In this document: piece after piece, positions 34,902 through 42,459 of the stretch
Layout of the letters: each line of letters begins with the position of its first letter
How positions within the stretch are numbered: position 1 is the first letter of the stretch
Origin: an uncultured Eubacteriales bacterium
GTDB lineage: Bacteria; Bacillota; Clostridia; Christensenellales; Borkfalkiaceae
NCBI GenBank assembly: GCA_949288785.1
Contig: CASELQ010000008.1
Coordinates: 1-55,089 of the forward strand
Length of the DNA: 55,089 nucleotides
Direction of reading: 5' to 3'
The notes under the pieces: generated by a model
The model's database searches: none
What the model was told of the DNA's origin: nothing
What the model saw: the letters and a program-made list of their open reading frames with translations, nothing else
Made by a program: the position numbers and the translations under genes

Positions 34902-35858
34902 ATGACGGAAGCTACCGTATCGGAGGAAAGTACGGAATTGCAGGAACAAACGGAAGACAGCGCGCCCTTGCTTGGGGACGCGCCTATTCCACTTGAAGAA
35001 AATAATGATAAAGATAGAGGAGTAGAGCAGGTTGACAGCGGTTGTGAAAAAGAGAATACGTCTGTAAAAAAACAGAGCAATGAAAGACAGATGACGCGAA
35101 AGGAGCTGTTTGAAGAACTTTACGAAAAGAATATAAATCTTTCCCGTAGGCAAAGGCGGAGGGCAGTGCTTAACGGTATGCGGCCGTATTTCAAATCTGA
35201 AGAAGCGCTGCAAAACTATGTTACGCTGCAATTTGAGCGGAAGCTCCGCAATCTGATTGCCCGACGGCTCAGAATGACGCGAAAGGTGAATTTACAGGAC
35301 TTCAATTTTTTCGTAACGTTAACGTACTCTGATGAACTGCATACGGAGGAAAGTTTCAAAGCCGGTGTGGAAAGCTGTCTGCGGAATTTCTGTAATCGGA
35401 GAGGCTGGAAGTATATAGGGGTATGGGAGCGGTCGCCGAAGAAAAAGCGCCTGCACTTTCACGGAATATTCTATATCCCCGAAGGTACGATGCCGGGGAC
35501 AATGCTTGATGTAGAGGACTATAACTTCAATACGCGGAAAAGGCAGATAACGCATCAGAACACATACTTTAACGAGCGGTTCGGGCGTTCGGACTTTGAA
35601 GATCTGGACAAGGATAATGTCGGGAGCGCAGTAGCTTATATCGTTAAGTATATTGAAAAATCCGGAGAAAAGCTGGTGTATTCCAAAGGCTTGCCGCAAT
35701 TCTTTCTGTCTGACGTTATGGACGAGGATGTTGTTTGTCCTTGCGGGCTGGAAGATAAAAAACTATTGCTCTACGATGACTTCGGTTGCTGGGATGAGGG
35801 CTGTTATATGGGAACGGTAAGCAAAGACGTGATAAGGCAAATGCCGAAAAGCAACTGA
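34902..35858 (+). CDS. HUH-type replication initiation protein (copy 2)
   Basis: About 318 residues from the ATG at 34902 (others in frame are 34866 and 35091; none has a clear ribosome site, and the frame is open upstream into an hsdS fragment). The core matches copy 1 at 32070 closely: NFFVTLTYSDELHTEESFKA, RLHFHGIFYIPEG with the His-Phe-His metal motif, and VAYIVKYIEKSGEKLVY with two Tyr. Both end in a similar DVxDEDxxCPxG segment and a KMPKAN/QMPKSN tail. The N-terminal 70 residues are acidic and unlike copy 1. It starts a rolling-circle type reaction. The native 5' end may have been replaced by the restriction-gene junction. Confidence 0.75.
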   Translation: MTEATVSEESTELQEQTEDSAPLLGDAPIPLEENNDKDRGVEQVDSGCEKENTSVKKQSNERQMTRKELFEELYEKNINLSRRQRRRAVLNGMRPYFKSEEALQNYVTLQFERKLRNLIARRLRMTRKVNLQDFNFFVTLTYSDELHTEESFKAGVESCLRNFCNRRGWKYIGVWERSPKKKRLHFHGIFYIPEGTMPGTMLDVEDYNFNTRKRQITHQNTYFNERFGRSDFEDLDKDNVGSAVAYIVKYIEKSGEKLVYSKGLPQFFLSDVMDEDVVCPCGLEDKKLLLYDDFGCWDEGCYMGTVSKDVIRQMPKSN

Positions 35859-36183
35859 AATCCGAATGTGCAAATACGGTATAAAAACGGGAATAACAGT
35901 TTCGGAATGCGCGCGGCAATCGCCAAGCGGGTCAGCGGCGATGCCGCGCCCGAACTGTTCCGCTTTTTCCGTATTTCCGTCGGTTTCGGTTGCGAGGCGT
36001 GTGCTTGTCTCGGCGGCGCGCCAGCGCCGCCGACTTGTATCAAAGACTGTCACATATTTTTATGGACAACGTGTCGCTGAAAAGACAAAATTCATCATTG
36101 AACCGACGAAGAAAGGGAAAGAGTACCATGTCAACGTTCTGGGGAGGAAGCGTTTGTGTATTTTAAACATTTTTTGAAAATTT
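35859..36183. repeat. Non-coding remnant, diverged inverted copy of the one near 54.3 kb
   Basis: No convincing gene. Around 35935-36040 the plus strand matches, with gaps, the minus strand of about 54190-54345: both have an AGCGGGTCAGCGG run, later GGCGTGTGCTTG, and then a GC-rich hairpin flanked by CTTG and ACTTGT (here TCGGCGGCGC/GCGCCGCCGA, 36010-36033). It looks like the eroded end of the same mobile-element family. Confidence 0.5.
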
Positions 36184-36195
36184 TTAATACAGGGC

Positions 36196-36272
36196 TTGAC
36201 ATTGCAGAATGAAAGTGTTAATATAATGATTGTTTGGAAACGTTTCCAACTTAAAAATGGAAACGTTTCCAT
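36196..36272 (+). promoter_or_regulatory. Promoter and twin LacI-family operators of the fructokinase gene
   Basis: TTGACA (36196-36201), 17 bp, TAATAT (36219-36224). Two palindromes follow: TTGGAAACGTTTCCAA (36234-36249) and ATGGAAACGTTTCCAT (36257-36272), centres 23 bp apart. Both lie at or after the start site, suiting repression by blocking initiation or elongation. The LacI protein at 41477 is the likely binder; CcpA-type cre sites are similar and cannot be excluded. Confidence 0.85.
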
Positions 36273-36310
36273 AAGCAGAATGAAAAAAACGGTGGCGGCG
36301 GAAATACGAG

Positions 36311-37172
36311 ATGATAGTGAGTATAGGCGAAATTTTGGCTGACATGGTCGGAAAAAAGGCGGAAAAGAGCGTCCGTTTCGAATGCTTTGCGGGCGGAGCG
36401 CCGTTCAATGTCGCCTGCGGGGTGGCAAAACTCGGCGGAAACATTAAGTTCGTCGGTTGCGTGGGAAACGACGAGATCGGCGTTTTTCTGAAAGAATACG
36501 CCGCAGGCGTTGACGGGCTCGGCAGCGAGATATATACGGACAGCGAGCGCAATACGACGCTGGCGTTTGTAACTTTAAGCGAAAGCGGGGAGCGCAGTTT
36601 TTCTTTTTTCAGGAAAAACACGGCGGATTATGCGTTCGATATTTCCATGGCGGAAACTTCCGTGCGGGAAGCGGATATCGTCCATATCGGCTCGCTGATG
36701 CTGAGCGAAAAACGTGGCAGGATGTTTGCGGAGGAAGTCGCCGCGCTCGTGAAAGGCGCGGGAAAACTTTTGAGTTTCGACGTGAATTTCCGCGAAGATA
36801 TTTTTGAAAGTAAAGACGCGGCGAAAGCCGTTTAGCGAAGAGGAGGCGGAGATGTTTTTCGGAAAAAACAGAGAACGCGCTTTATCTGAACTTTCCGTCG
36901 GGAAAAAAATATTTGTCACGCTCGGCAAAAACGGCGCTGCGTTTTATGAAAACGGTACAATGAGGGAGTGCGGGACCATCGATGTGCGCGTTATCGATAC
37001 CAACGGCGCGGGCGACGCGTTTTATGCGGGCGCTTTGCGGCAAATCGACGGCGGAGAGAAGGACGGCGGCAAGATCTTGCGTTATGCCAATATCTGCGGC
37101 GCGCTGGCTACCGCGAAACACGGCGCGACGGAGGCTTTGCCGTTCGGGAGCGAGGTGGAAAAATACTTATAA
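36311..37172 (+). pseudogene. PfkB-family fructokinase with internal deletion
   Basis: The two frames 36311-36835 and 36838-37172 form one ribokinase-fold sugar kinase. The first has SIGEILADMVG, the GGAPFNVACGVAKLGG signature and FDVNFREDIF; the second begins FSEEEAEMFFG and has VTLGKNGAAFYENG and the catalytic DTNGAGDAFYAGAL signature. At about 36830 the text jumps from DAAKAV to FSEEE, skipping the roughly dozen residues that normally connect them and shifting the frame, so a TAG follows AKAV. Fructokinase would phosphorylate fructose released by the GH32 enzymes. The break is a deletion rather than one base, so a real lesion is more likely than a read error. Twin operators precede it. Confidence 0.85.
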
Positions 37173-37223
37173 AATACGGTTTTTAAAAAGCAGGAATCAA
37201 CGTTTATACGGGAGAATGGATTT

Positions 37224-37334
37224 ATGACGGCAAAGTCCAAGATAAAATTTACGGTTTTAACGGCGATTATATTTGCTTTCAGCGTGCTGTGTTTCGTATG
37301 CGCTACTGTTTTTGAGGGACGAGTTCGCCGCTGA
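37224..37334 (+). pseudogene. 36-residue signal-peptide remnant
   Basis: An ATG with gggaga upstream starts a 36-residue frame, MTAKSKIKFTVLTAIIFAFS and so on, that is just a secretion signal with a stop soon after. It resembles the opening of the secreted GH32 protein at 37702 in style, not sequence. Probably the head of a deleted secreted protein gene; a true small peptide is less likely. Confidence 0.4.
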
Positions 37335-37380
37335 GACTGCAAGACGAAACCGATGAGATTGTTTCCGATAATTTTAAGTC

Positions 37381-37415
37381 TCCGCCGCCCGGCTTATTTA
37401 CAGCCGGGAGGCGGA
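37381..37415. terminator. GC-rich hairpin after the fructokinase region
   Basis: TCCGCCGCCCGGCT (37381-37394) pairs with AGCCGGGAGGCGGA (37402-37415) with one mismatch. A T run follows only after 14 bases, so it may be an imperfect terminator separating the fructokinase unit from the next promoter. Confidence 0.5.
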
Positions 37416-37456
37416 GATTATTCGGGCACTTTTTTAAATAAATTTTCAAAAAGTCC

Positions 37457-37509
37457 TTGACAAAAAGTTTGCGGGATGATAATATAAACGTGTAATGGAA
37501 ACGTTTCCA
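37457..37509 (+). promoter_or_regulatory. Promoter and LacI-family operator of the surface GH32 operon
   Basis: TTGACA (37457-37462), 17 bp, TAATAT (37480-37485), then the palindrome TGGAAACGTTTCCA (37496-37509). Box sequences, spacer and the 16-base distance from -10 to operator are identical to the promoter at 36196. Confidence 0.87.
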
Positions 37510-37701
37510 AAGCCGAAAAAACGCGATTTTATTATAAAAATAAAGTAAAATCGCATTGAGACGGATAAATATAATCCGTACAGTTTTCACAAAATAATAT
37601 AACGTCGACCAAAAAAGGGCATGCCCTTTTTTGCAGAAAACTCGTTTTCTGCAAATGTTTTATCTGCATATCGGGCGGCGTTTTAAAGGGGAGCGGGGAT
37701 T
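37510..37701 (+). promoter_or_regulatory. Structured leader with terminator-like hairpin before the GH32 gene
   Basis: The roughly 200-base leader holds three successive hairpins: ACGGAT/ATCCGT (37561-37579), AAAAAAGGG/CCCTTTTTT around CATG (37611-37632) and GCAGAAAAC/GTTTTCTGC (37633-37652). The second is a G/C stem running into six T, as in an intrinsic terminator, so transcription may be attenuated here. A purine-rich aaaggggagcgggg ribosome site precedes the ATG. Confidence 0.5.
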
Positions 37702-40700
37702 ATGACTGTTAAAATCAGAAAAATCTGCATAGTTTTGGCGACGGCGTTATTTGTCGTGTGTATGGCGTGTCTTGCGGCGGTAAATGCGGGAGCACAGTCC
37801 GGCTCGCCCGTATCCCTTTCTTCCGAAGGAGACAGTATTTCCCGGCTTTCGGGCGACGATTTTACCGCCGAAGAAAGTTTTACCTATACTGCACGCGTAA
37901 CTTTTGCCGAAGGACAGGCGGCGGGTATAGCTTTCGGTATAGACGATGAGGGCGCGTTCGTTCTCAACATAGACCGCGGCGCCAATCGTACTAAACTTAT
38001 GTATTTTTCCCGCACCCAGACGGGGTGGAGCGCCTTTGTCATAAAAGAAGATTATTATATAGGTAACGCCCTGAGTACGCCCGAGGAGCTGGAGAGAGTG
38101 GGCGGGCACGTTGCCGCCAAAGAGCAATTTTTTATCAAGGTCAAGGTAACAGGCGGCGCCGAACCGAATGTAAAGTGTTATGTAGACGACATTCTCCGTT
38201 TCGATTATGAGAACGCCATACCCCTTTCCGGGGACGGGTATTTATATGACGGCGGCGGGTTGGGCGTGAACGTATATAATGCAAGCGCCGATTTTTCCGA
38301 AATATATTTCGGGGAGAGCGATTTTACGCGCTATAACGAACTTTACAGAAACCAATATCACTATTCGCCTTTCTCCGGTTGGAACAACGATCCCAACGGG
38401 CTTGTATTCGACGGGGAATATTATCATCTTTACTATCAGCATCAGCCGTTTAAGAAAGAGTGGGGAGACATGTACTGGGGGCATGCCCGTTCAGAAGACC
38501 TCCTCCATTGGGAAAATCTTCCCATCGCATTGCTGCCGACGGACGGGAATTATATGTGGTCGGGCTCCGCCATAATAGACAGAAACAACGTGAGCGGGCT
38601 TTTCACATCGATAGAAGACGAGCCCGGTTACGACGGCTCCAAGAACATACTTATATATTACACGGTAGACGGCGGGCCCAATCAGACCCAGTGGTTGGGA
38701 TACAGCCTGGACGGCGGCATTTCCTTCAAAAAAGAAAAGATGATAATAGACGGGGCGGACGTGGAGGACGGCAGGACTTTCCGCGATCCCAAGATATTCG
38801 AGATAGACGACCGTAATTGGGGCATAATAGTGGGCGGAGGCAGACTGCGCTTTTACCATTCGACCAATCTTACCGACTGGAAATTAAGTTCCGAGACTCC
38901 TATATTCGCCGAATGCCCGGATGTATATAAACTGCCTTTCGAGGGCGGGTACAAGTGGGTGATTAACATAGGCGGTATCGCTTATACCGTGGGAGATCTT
39001 ACGTTTACGGACGGAAAGATAAGGTTTGTGGACCAATTCGGCGTGGACCTTACCGACCCGGATACTTCCGCGGCGCAGGTCAGGGTACTTGACTGCGATA
39101 ACGCAAACGGCAGTTACGCCACCCAAACCTTTTATATAGACGACGATAGGAGCGATTTCAACGGCAGAATAGTGGGATTGAGTTGGTTTGCCGGTCAGCC
39201 CGGGTATCAGTCGCCCATGGACGAACACATATGGCTTTGCGGCGAGCAGGACGTAGGGCCCAATACCGGTTCGCTTGCCGATATCCGTTCTATATGGAAC
39301 GGCGGATTCACGATACCCGTGGAATATTCTCTGAAACGCGCGGGGGATACTATAGTTTTAAGGCAGACCCCCATTCCGCTTGACGATATTTCGGAAACGG
39401 TGTCCGAACGCGAAAACCTGGATTCGGAAGAGCTGAACGAACTGCTTTCCTCCGTCTCCGGCAACACGCTTAAAATAACCCTTACCGTTCGCACTGAAGC
39501 TCAGGGGTTCGGACTTCGGTTTTTCGAGGGCGGGAACGAATATACCGAAGCGGGGTATTCCGCGGAGCGCGGATATTATCTTGACAGGACGCACACTTCC
39601 GCGGGCGGTATATCCATTCCCGATTACAACGAACTTTACTCCACCGGCGCGGGCGAGTTTGTCCCGGCGGACGGCGAATACGATATGGTGCTTCTGCTTG
39701 ACCGCGGTAGCGCGGAACTCTTTTGCGAGGACTATACTCAGGCGTTTTACGCCAATACCTTTGCCGGATACTATTCGGACGGACTGGAGTTTTACACCTA
39801 TGGAAATCTCCCCGCGGAGGCGGATATAAAGATAGAGCGTATATCGGGCGTGTTTTCGGAAAATTCCGGCGAGAGCGCGCTCACCTTATCCGCGGACGCA
39901 ATCGTTCTCGATACCGATATAACCGATTCCGTTGAGGTGTTCGCCTTTTACACGGGCAGTGCGGGCGGAATAGAATGGACGTGCGACGCCGAAGGAACGG
40001 TCAGCGTCGCGCCCACCGAGAACGGGGCGGTGATAAGCGCGGTTGCGGCGGGTTCCGCCACCGTTACCGCCACTCTTAAAGACGCCGAAGGCGTCGTGCT
40101 TGACGTTAAGAGCATAAGCGTAACCGTACAGGCGGGCGCTCCCGACGTAAGCGACGTGGACTTTACTTCCGACGGAGTTATTGCCGGAGAGTGGCATTCG
40201 GGCGCGGAAGGGATAACCGGCGCTATGAACGGAGACGGATTTATACTTGCGGAAGGCAGTTACAAAAACTTTGCTTTCGGCGCGACCGTGAACGTTGCCG
40301 AAGCGGGCGCGGCGGCGGTGATTTTCCGCGCGGCGGACGATATGAGTTCTTATTATATAGCCAATTACGACCGCGCCGCCGGAGTGTGCAAGCTCTGGTC
40401 GGAAAAGACCGAATTCATAAACGTTCGGAAGGGCTCGTTCGACGAGGTTACCCTGCTCGTAAGGAGCGACGGCAACGCTTTTGAATTTTATTTCAACGGG
40501 GAGCTTATCGGCAGCTTTACCGACCCTGCGGCTCCTGTTTCCGGTAGGCTGGGTCTGAATGCATTCAACGGCAGTGCGGTCTTTTCGGAAGTAACTTACA
40601 GCGAACTGCACGGCAGCGAATATCAATATTCGGGAGAGGATCTCGACATATATCTGAGCACGGAAAATTTCGTTACGGCGGTGTATAATTTTACCCTTGC

Positions 40701-41475
40701 CAATTCGCCCGTAAACGATATGTTTTATACTCTTTCGGGCAACGTGCTCACCCTGTCTTCCGCCTATCTTAACACGCTTGGCGAAGGCAGATATGTATTT
40801 ACGATAGTGGGAGAGAGCATTACCGAAAGCATTGCGGTAACGGTAAACGGCAAGCCGTTTTCGGTGCCCGACATGAACATATCATTAGGCGAGGACGCGG
40901 TGATTGACATAGGAGACAGGGCGGTCGTTTCTGTGAGTATAGGCGGCGTTGTATTGCCCGCGGAAGGGTATTCCGTATCGGACGGCAAACTCACCGTTTA
41001 CGCCGTGGCGTTTTCCGAAGGAGCAAATACCGTCGAGGTAGCGTTCGAAGAAGAGGAAAACGTAACCTTTACCGTAACCGTTTCGTCGGCGTCCGGGATA
41101 CAGAACGTGGTGCTCGACGAGATAAAGGACGTAACCGTTCCGATAACCGGCAGCGTTTCAGGCGTTTCCCTGACCGGTATAACGCTTACCGAGGGGCAGT
41201 ATACGGTTGAAAGCGGTCAGCTCACCATAAGCGCGGAAGTCATTCAGGGCGGGATGAACCTTGTGATAGTAACTTTCGAGGGCGGCGAGACGGTTCTTTT
41301 CACCATCACGGCGCCGCAGACGTCCGCTCCGCCGGTAGACCCCGGCGCGCAGAACCCGGGCGGTCCCGGCTGGGGAGACATACTGTTTTATATAGTCGGC
41401 AGTATAGAAGTCGTGCTGATAGTAACGGTAGTGGTGATGACGGTAGTAAAGAGGCATAAAGAAAAGAGAGGCTGA
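37702..41475 (+). CDS. Membrane-anchored multidomain GH32 fructanase
   Basis: 1257 residues. A signal peptide (1-32) leads to a CBM66/jelly-roll-like module (about 40-205), then the five-bladed GH32 catalytic domain: nucleophile Asp230 in WNNDPNG, transition-state Asp362 in FRDPK and acid/base Glu404 in AECPD. The GH32 beta-sandwich follows, then an Ig-like domain (about 725-815), a second CBM66-like module (about 825-975), and more beta-rich repeats. A Pro-rich linker and a C-terminal membrane helix with basic tail (VIL-rich segment then KRHKEKRG) anchor it to the cell. It should release fructose or fructo-oligosaccharides from levan or inulin at the surface. It is first in the operon with LacI and ABC genes, behind a LacI-type operator. 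Confidence 0.9.
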   Translation: MTVKIRKICIVLATALFVVCMACLAAVNAGAQSGSPVSLSSEGDSISRLSGDDFTAEESFTYTARVTFAEGQAAGIAFGIDDEGAFVLNIDRGANRTKLMYFSRTQTGWSAFVIKEDYYIGNALSTPEELERVGGHVAAKEQFFIKVKVTGGAEPNVKCYVDDILRFDYENAIPLSGDGYLYDGGGLGVNVYNASADFSEIYFGESDFTRYNELYRNQYHYSPFSGWNNDPNGLVFDGEYYHLYYQHQPFKKEWGDMYWGHARSEDLLHWENLPIALLPTDGNYMWSGSAIIDRNNVSGLFTSIEDEPGYDGSKNILIYYTVDGGPNQTQWLGYSLDGGISFKKEKMIIDGADVEDGRTFRDPKIFEIDDRNWGIIVGGGRLRFYHSTNLTDWKLSSETPIFAECPDVYKLPFEGGYKWVINIGGIAYTVGDLTFTDGKIRFVDQFGVDLTDPDTSAAQVRVLDCDNANGSYATQTFYIDDDRSDFNGRIVGLSWFAGQPGYQSPMDEHIWLCGEQDVGPNTGSLADIRSIWNGGFTIPVEYSLKRAGDTIVLRQTPIPLDDISETVSERENLDSEELNELLSSVSGNTLKITLTVRTEAQGFGLRFFEGGNEYTEAGYSAERGYYLDRTHTSAGGISIPDYNELYSTGAGEFVPADGEYDMVLLLDRGSAELFCEDYTQAFYANTFAGYYSDGLEFYTYGNLPAEADIKIERISGVFSENSGESALTLSADAIVLDTDITDSVEVFAFYTGSAGGIEWTCDAEGTVSVAPTENGAVISAVAAGSATVTATLKDAEGVVLDVKSISVTVQAGAPDVSDVDFTSDGVIAGEWHSGAEGITGAMNGDGFILAEGSYKNFAFGATVNVAEAGAAAVIFRAADDMSSYYIANYDRAAGVCKLWSEKTEFINVRKGSFDEVTLLVRSDGNAFEFYFNGELIGSFTDPAAPVSGRLGLNAFNGSAVFSEVTYSELHGSEYQYSGEDLDIYLSTENFVTAVYNFTLANSPVNDMFYTLSGNVLTLSSAYLNTLGEGRYVFTIVGESITESIAVTVNGKPFSVPDMNISLGEDAVIDIGDRAVVSVSIGGVVLPAEGYSVSDGKLTVYAVAFSEGANTVEVAFEEEENVTFTVTVSSASGIQNVVLDEIKDVTVPITGSVSGVSLTGITLTEGQYTVESGQLTISAEVIQGGMNLVIVTFEGGETVLFTITAPQTSAPPVDPGAQNPGGPGWGDILFYIVGSIEVVLIVTVVVMTVVKRHKEKRG

Positions 41476-41476
41476 T

Positions 41477-42433
41477 ATGGCTACGATACAGGACGTTGCA
41501 AAATACGCGGGCGTGGGGATAGGCACGGTTTCGCGGGTATTGAATAATGAAAAGGGCGTGAGCGAAGATACGCGCGGAAAGGTGCTTGCCGCAATAGATA
41601 AACTGCGCTACACCCGTAATTCGTTGGCGGTAAGTTTCCGCAAGAACGAGAACAGGGTGGCGGCGTTGCTCGTTCCCGTGCTGGACCATCCTTTCTTTGC
41701 CAAGCTTGCCTATTATATAGAGGACGAACTTGATAAAAACGGCTATTCCCTCATAGTTTCCAGCAGTCAGAGCCGCCAGAGCAAGGAATATGCCATGATA
41801 GAAAAGCTTAAACGCCGGGACGTGGACGGAATAATTTTCGTTACCCATTACGATTATAAGGACGAGGCGATTGCCGACCTTCCCGTGGTGTCCATAGACC
41901 GCCACTTTAAGAACGTACCCTTTATAACCAGCGACAATTACGATTCTTCGCGCACTGCGTGCGAGTGGTTGGTTTCGCAGGGATGCAGGAACATAGCGTA
42001 TATAGGCGGAAAAACGTTGGTGGAGTCCGAAGTGATGGAGCGCGCGCGCGCGTATGAAGACGTCATGAGAGAACGCGGGCTGCCGGTAATCTTGGAGAGC
42101 AAGGTGATAAAACACGGAGAAGAAGGTCCGCTTGTAGAAGAACTGTTTGCAAACAATCCGGGGCTGGACGGGGTATTCGCCTCCGGGGACGCCATGACGC
42201 ACGCCATAATAAGGCATTGCGAAGAAACGGGAAAGGATATCCCCGCGGAACTCAAAGTCGTTTCTTACGACGGTGTGGATATCCGCGCGGGGGAGCTGAG
42301 GCACAAGATAGCGTTCGTGGAGCAGCCTGTGGAAGAGATTGCAAGGGCAAGCGTGAGAACGCTCATCGCCAAAATAAGGAAGGAAAACACGCCGTTAAAA
42401 ACTCAGTTGAAGGCGAAGTTCATACATTACTGA
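41477..42433 (+). CDS. LacI-family repressor of the fructan locus
   Basis: 318 residues, starting one base after the GH32 stop with gagaggctgat upstream. The N-terminal helix-turn-helix and hinge are TIQDVAKYAGVGIGTVSRVL then NNEKGVSEDTRGKVLAAI, with a hinge of RNSLAVSFR. The rest is the periplasmic-binding-protein-like sensor (LLVPVLDHPFFAKLAYYIE, GIIFVTHYD, VSIDRHFKNVPFITSDNY, VSYDGVDIRAGE). It most likely binds the TGGAAACGTTTCCA operators at 36234, 36257 and 37496 and is released by a fructan breakdown product such as sucrose or fructose. Being inside its own operon, it is autoregulated. Confidence 0.92.
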   Translation: MATIQDVAKYAGVGIGTVSRVLNNEKGVSEDTRGKVLAAIDKLRYTRNSLAVSFRKNENRVAALLVPVLDHPFFAKLAYYIEDELDKNGYSLIVSSSQSRQSKEYAMIEKLKRRDVDGIIFVTHYDYKDEAIADLPVVSIDRHFKNVPFITSDNYDSSRTACEWLVSQGCRNIAYIGGKTLVESEVMERARAYEDVMRERGLPVILESKVIKHGEEGPLVEELFANNPGLDGVFASGDAMTHAIIRHCEETGKDIPAELKVVSYDGVDIRAGELRHKIAFVEQPVEEIARASVRTLIAKIRKENTPLKTQLKAKFIHY

Positions 42434-42459
42434 AAACGGTCTGAAAAGGAGGGTAAAAA

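Larger units (their letters stand above)
28657..36060. mobile_element. Decayed mobile-element mosaic (serine recombinases, HUH replication genes, restriction-system fragments)
   Basis: Between the truncated AraC gene and the fructan locus lie only element-type genes: two damaged large serine recombinases, a small accessory ORF, two HUH replication proteins in opposite orientation, a sigma/HTH protein, and stranded hsdR and hsdS pieces. The right edge is approximate; a non-coding remnant around 35.9-36.04 kb recurs inverted near 54.3 kb. I could not identify a complete pair of attachment sites, so the element is unlikely to be mobile as it stands. Confidence 0.75.

Noticed and set aside
35866..36177. 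Short open frames between HUH copy 2 and the fructokinase promoter
   Set aside because: Overlapping frames in a GC-rich remnant, no ribosome site, no family resemblance.
37561..37652. RAT-type antiterminator target (SacT/LicT) in the GH32 leader
   Set aside because: The hairpins do not carry the bulged RAT sequence I know, and no BglG-type antiterminator gene or PTS is in the locus.
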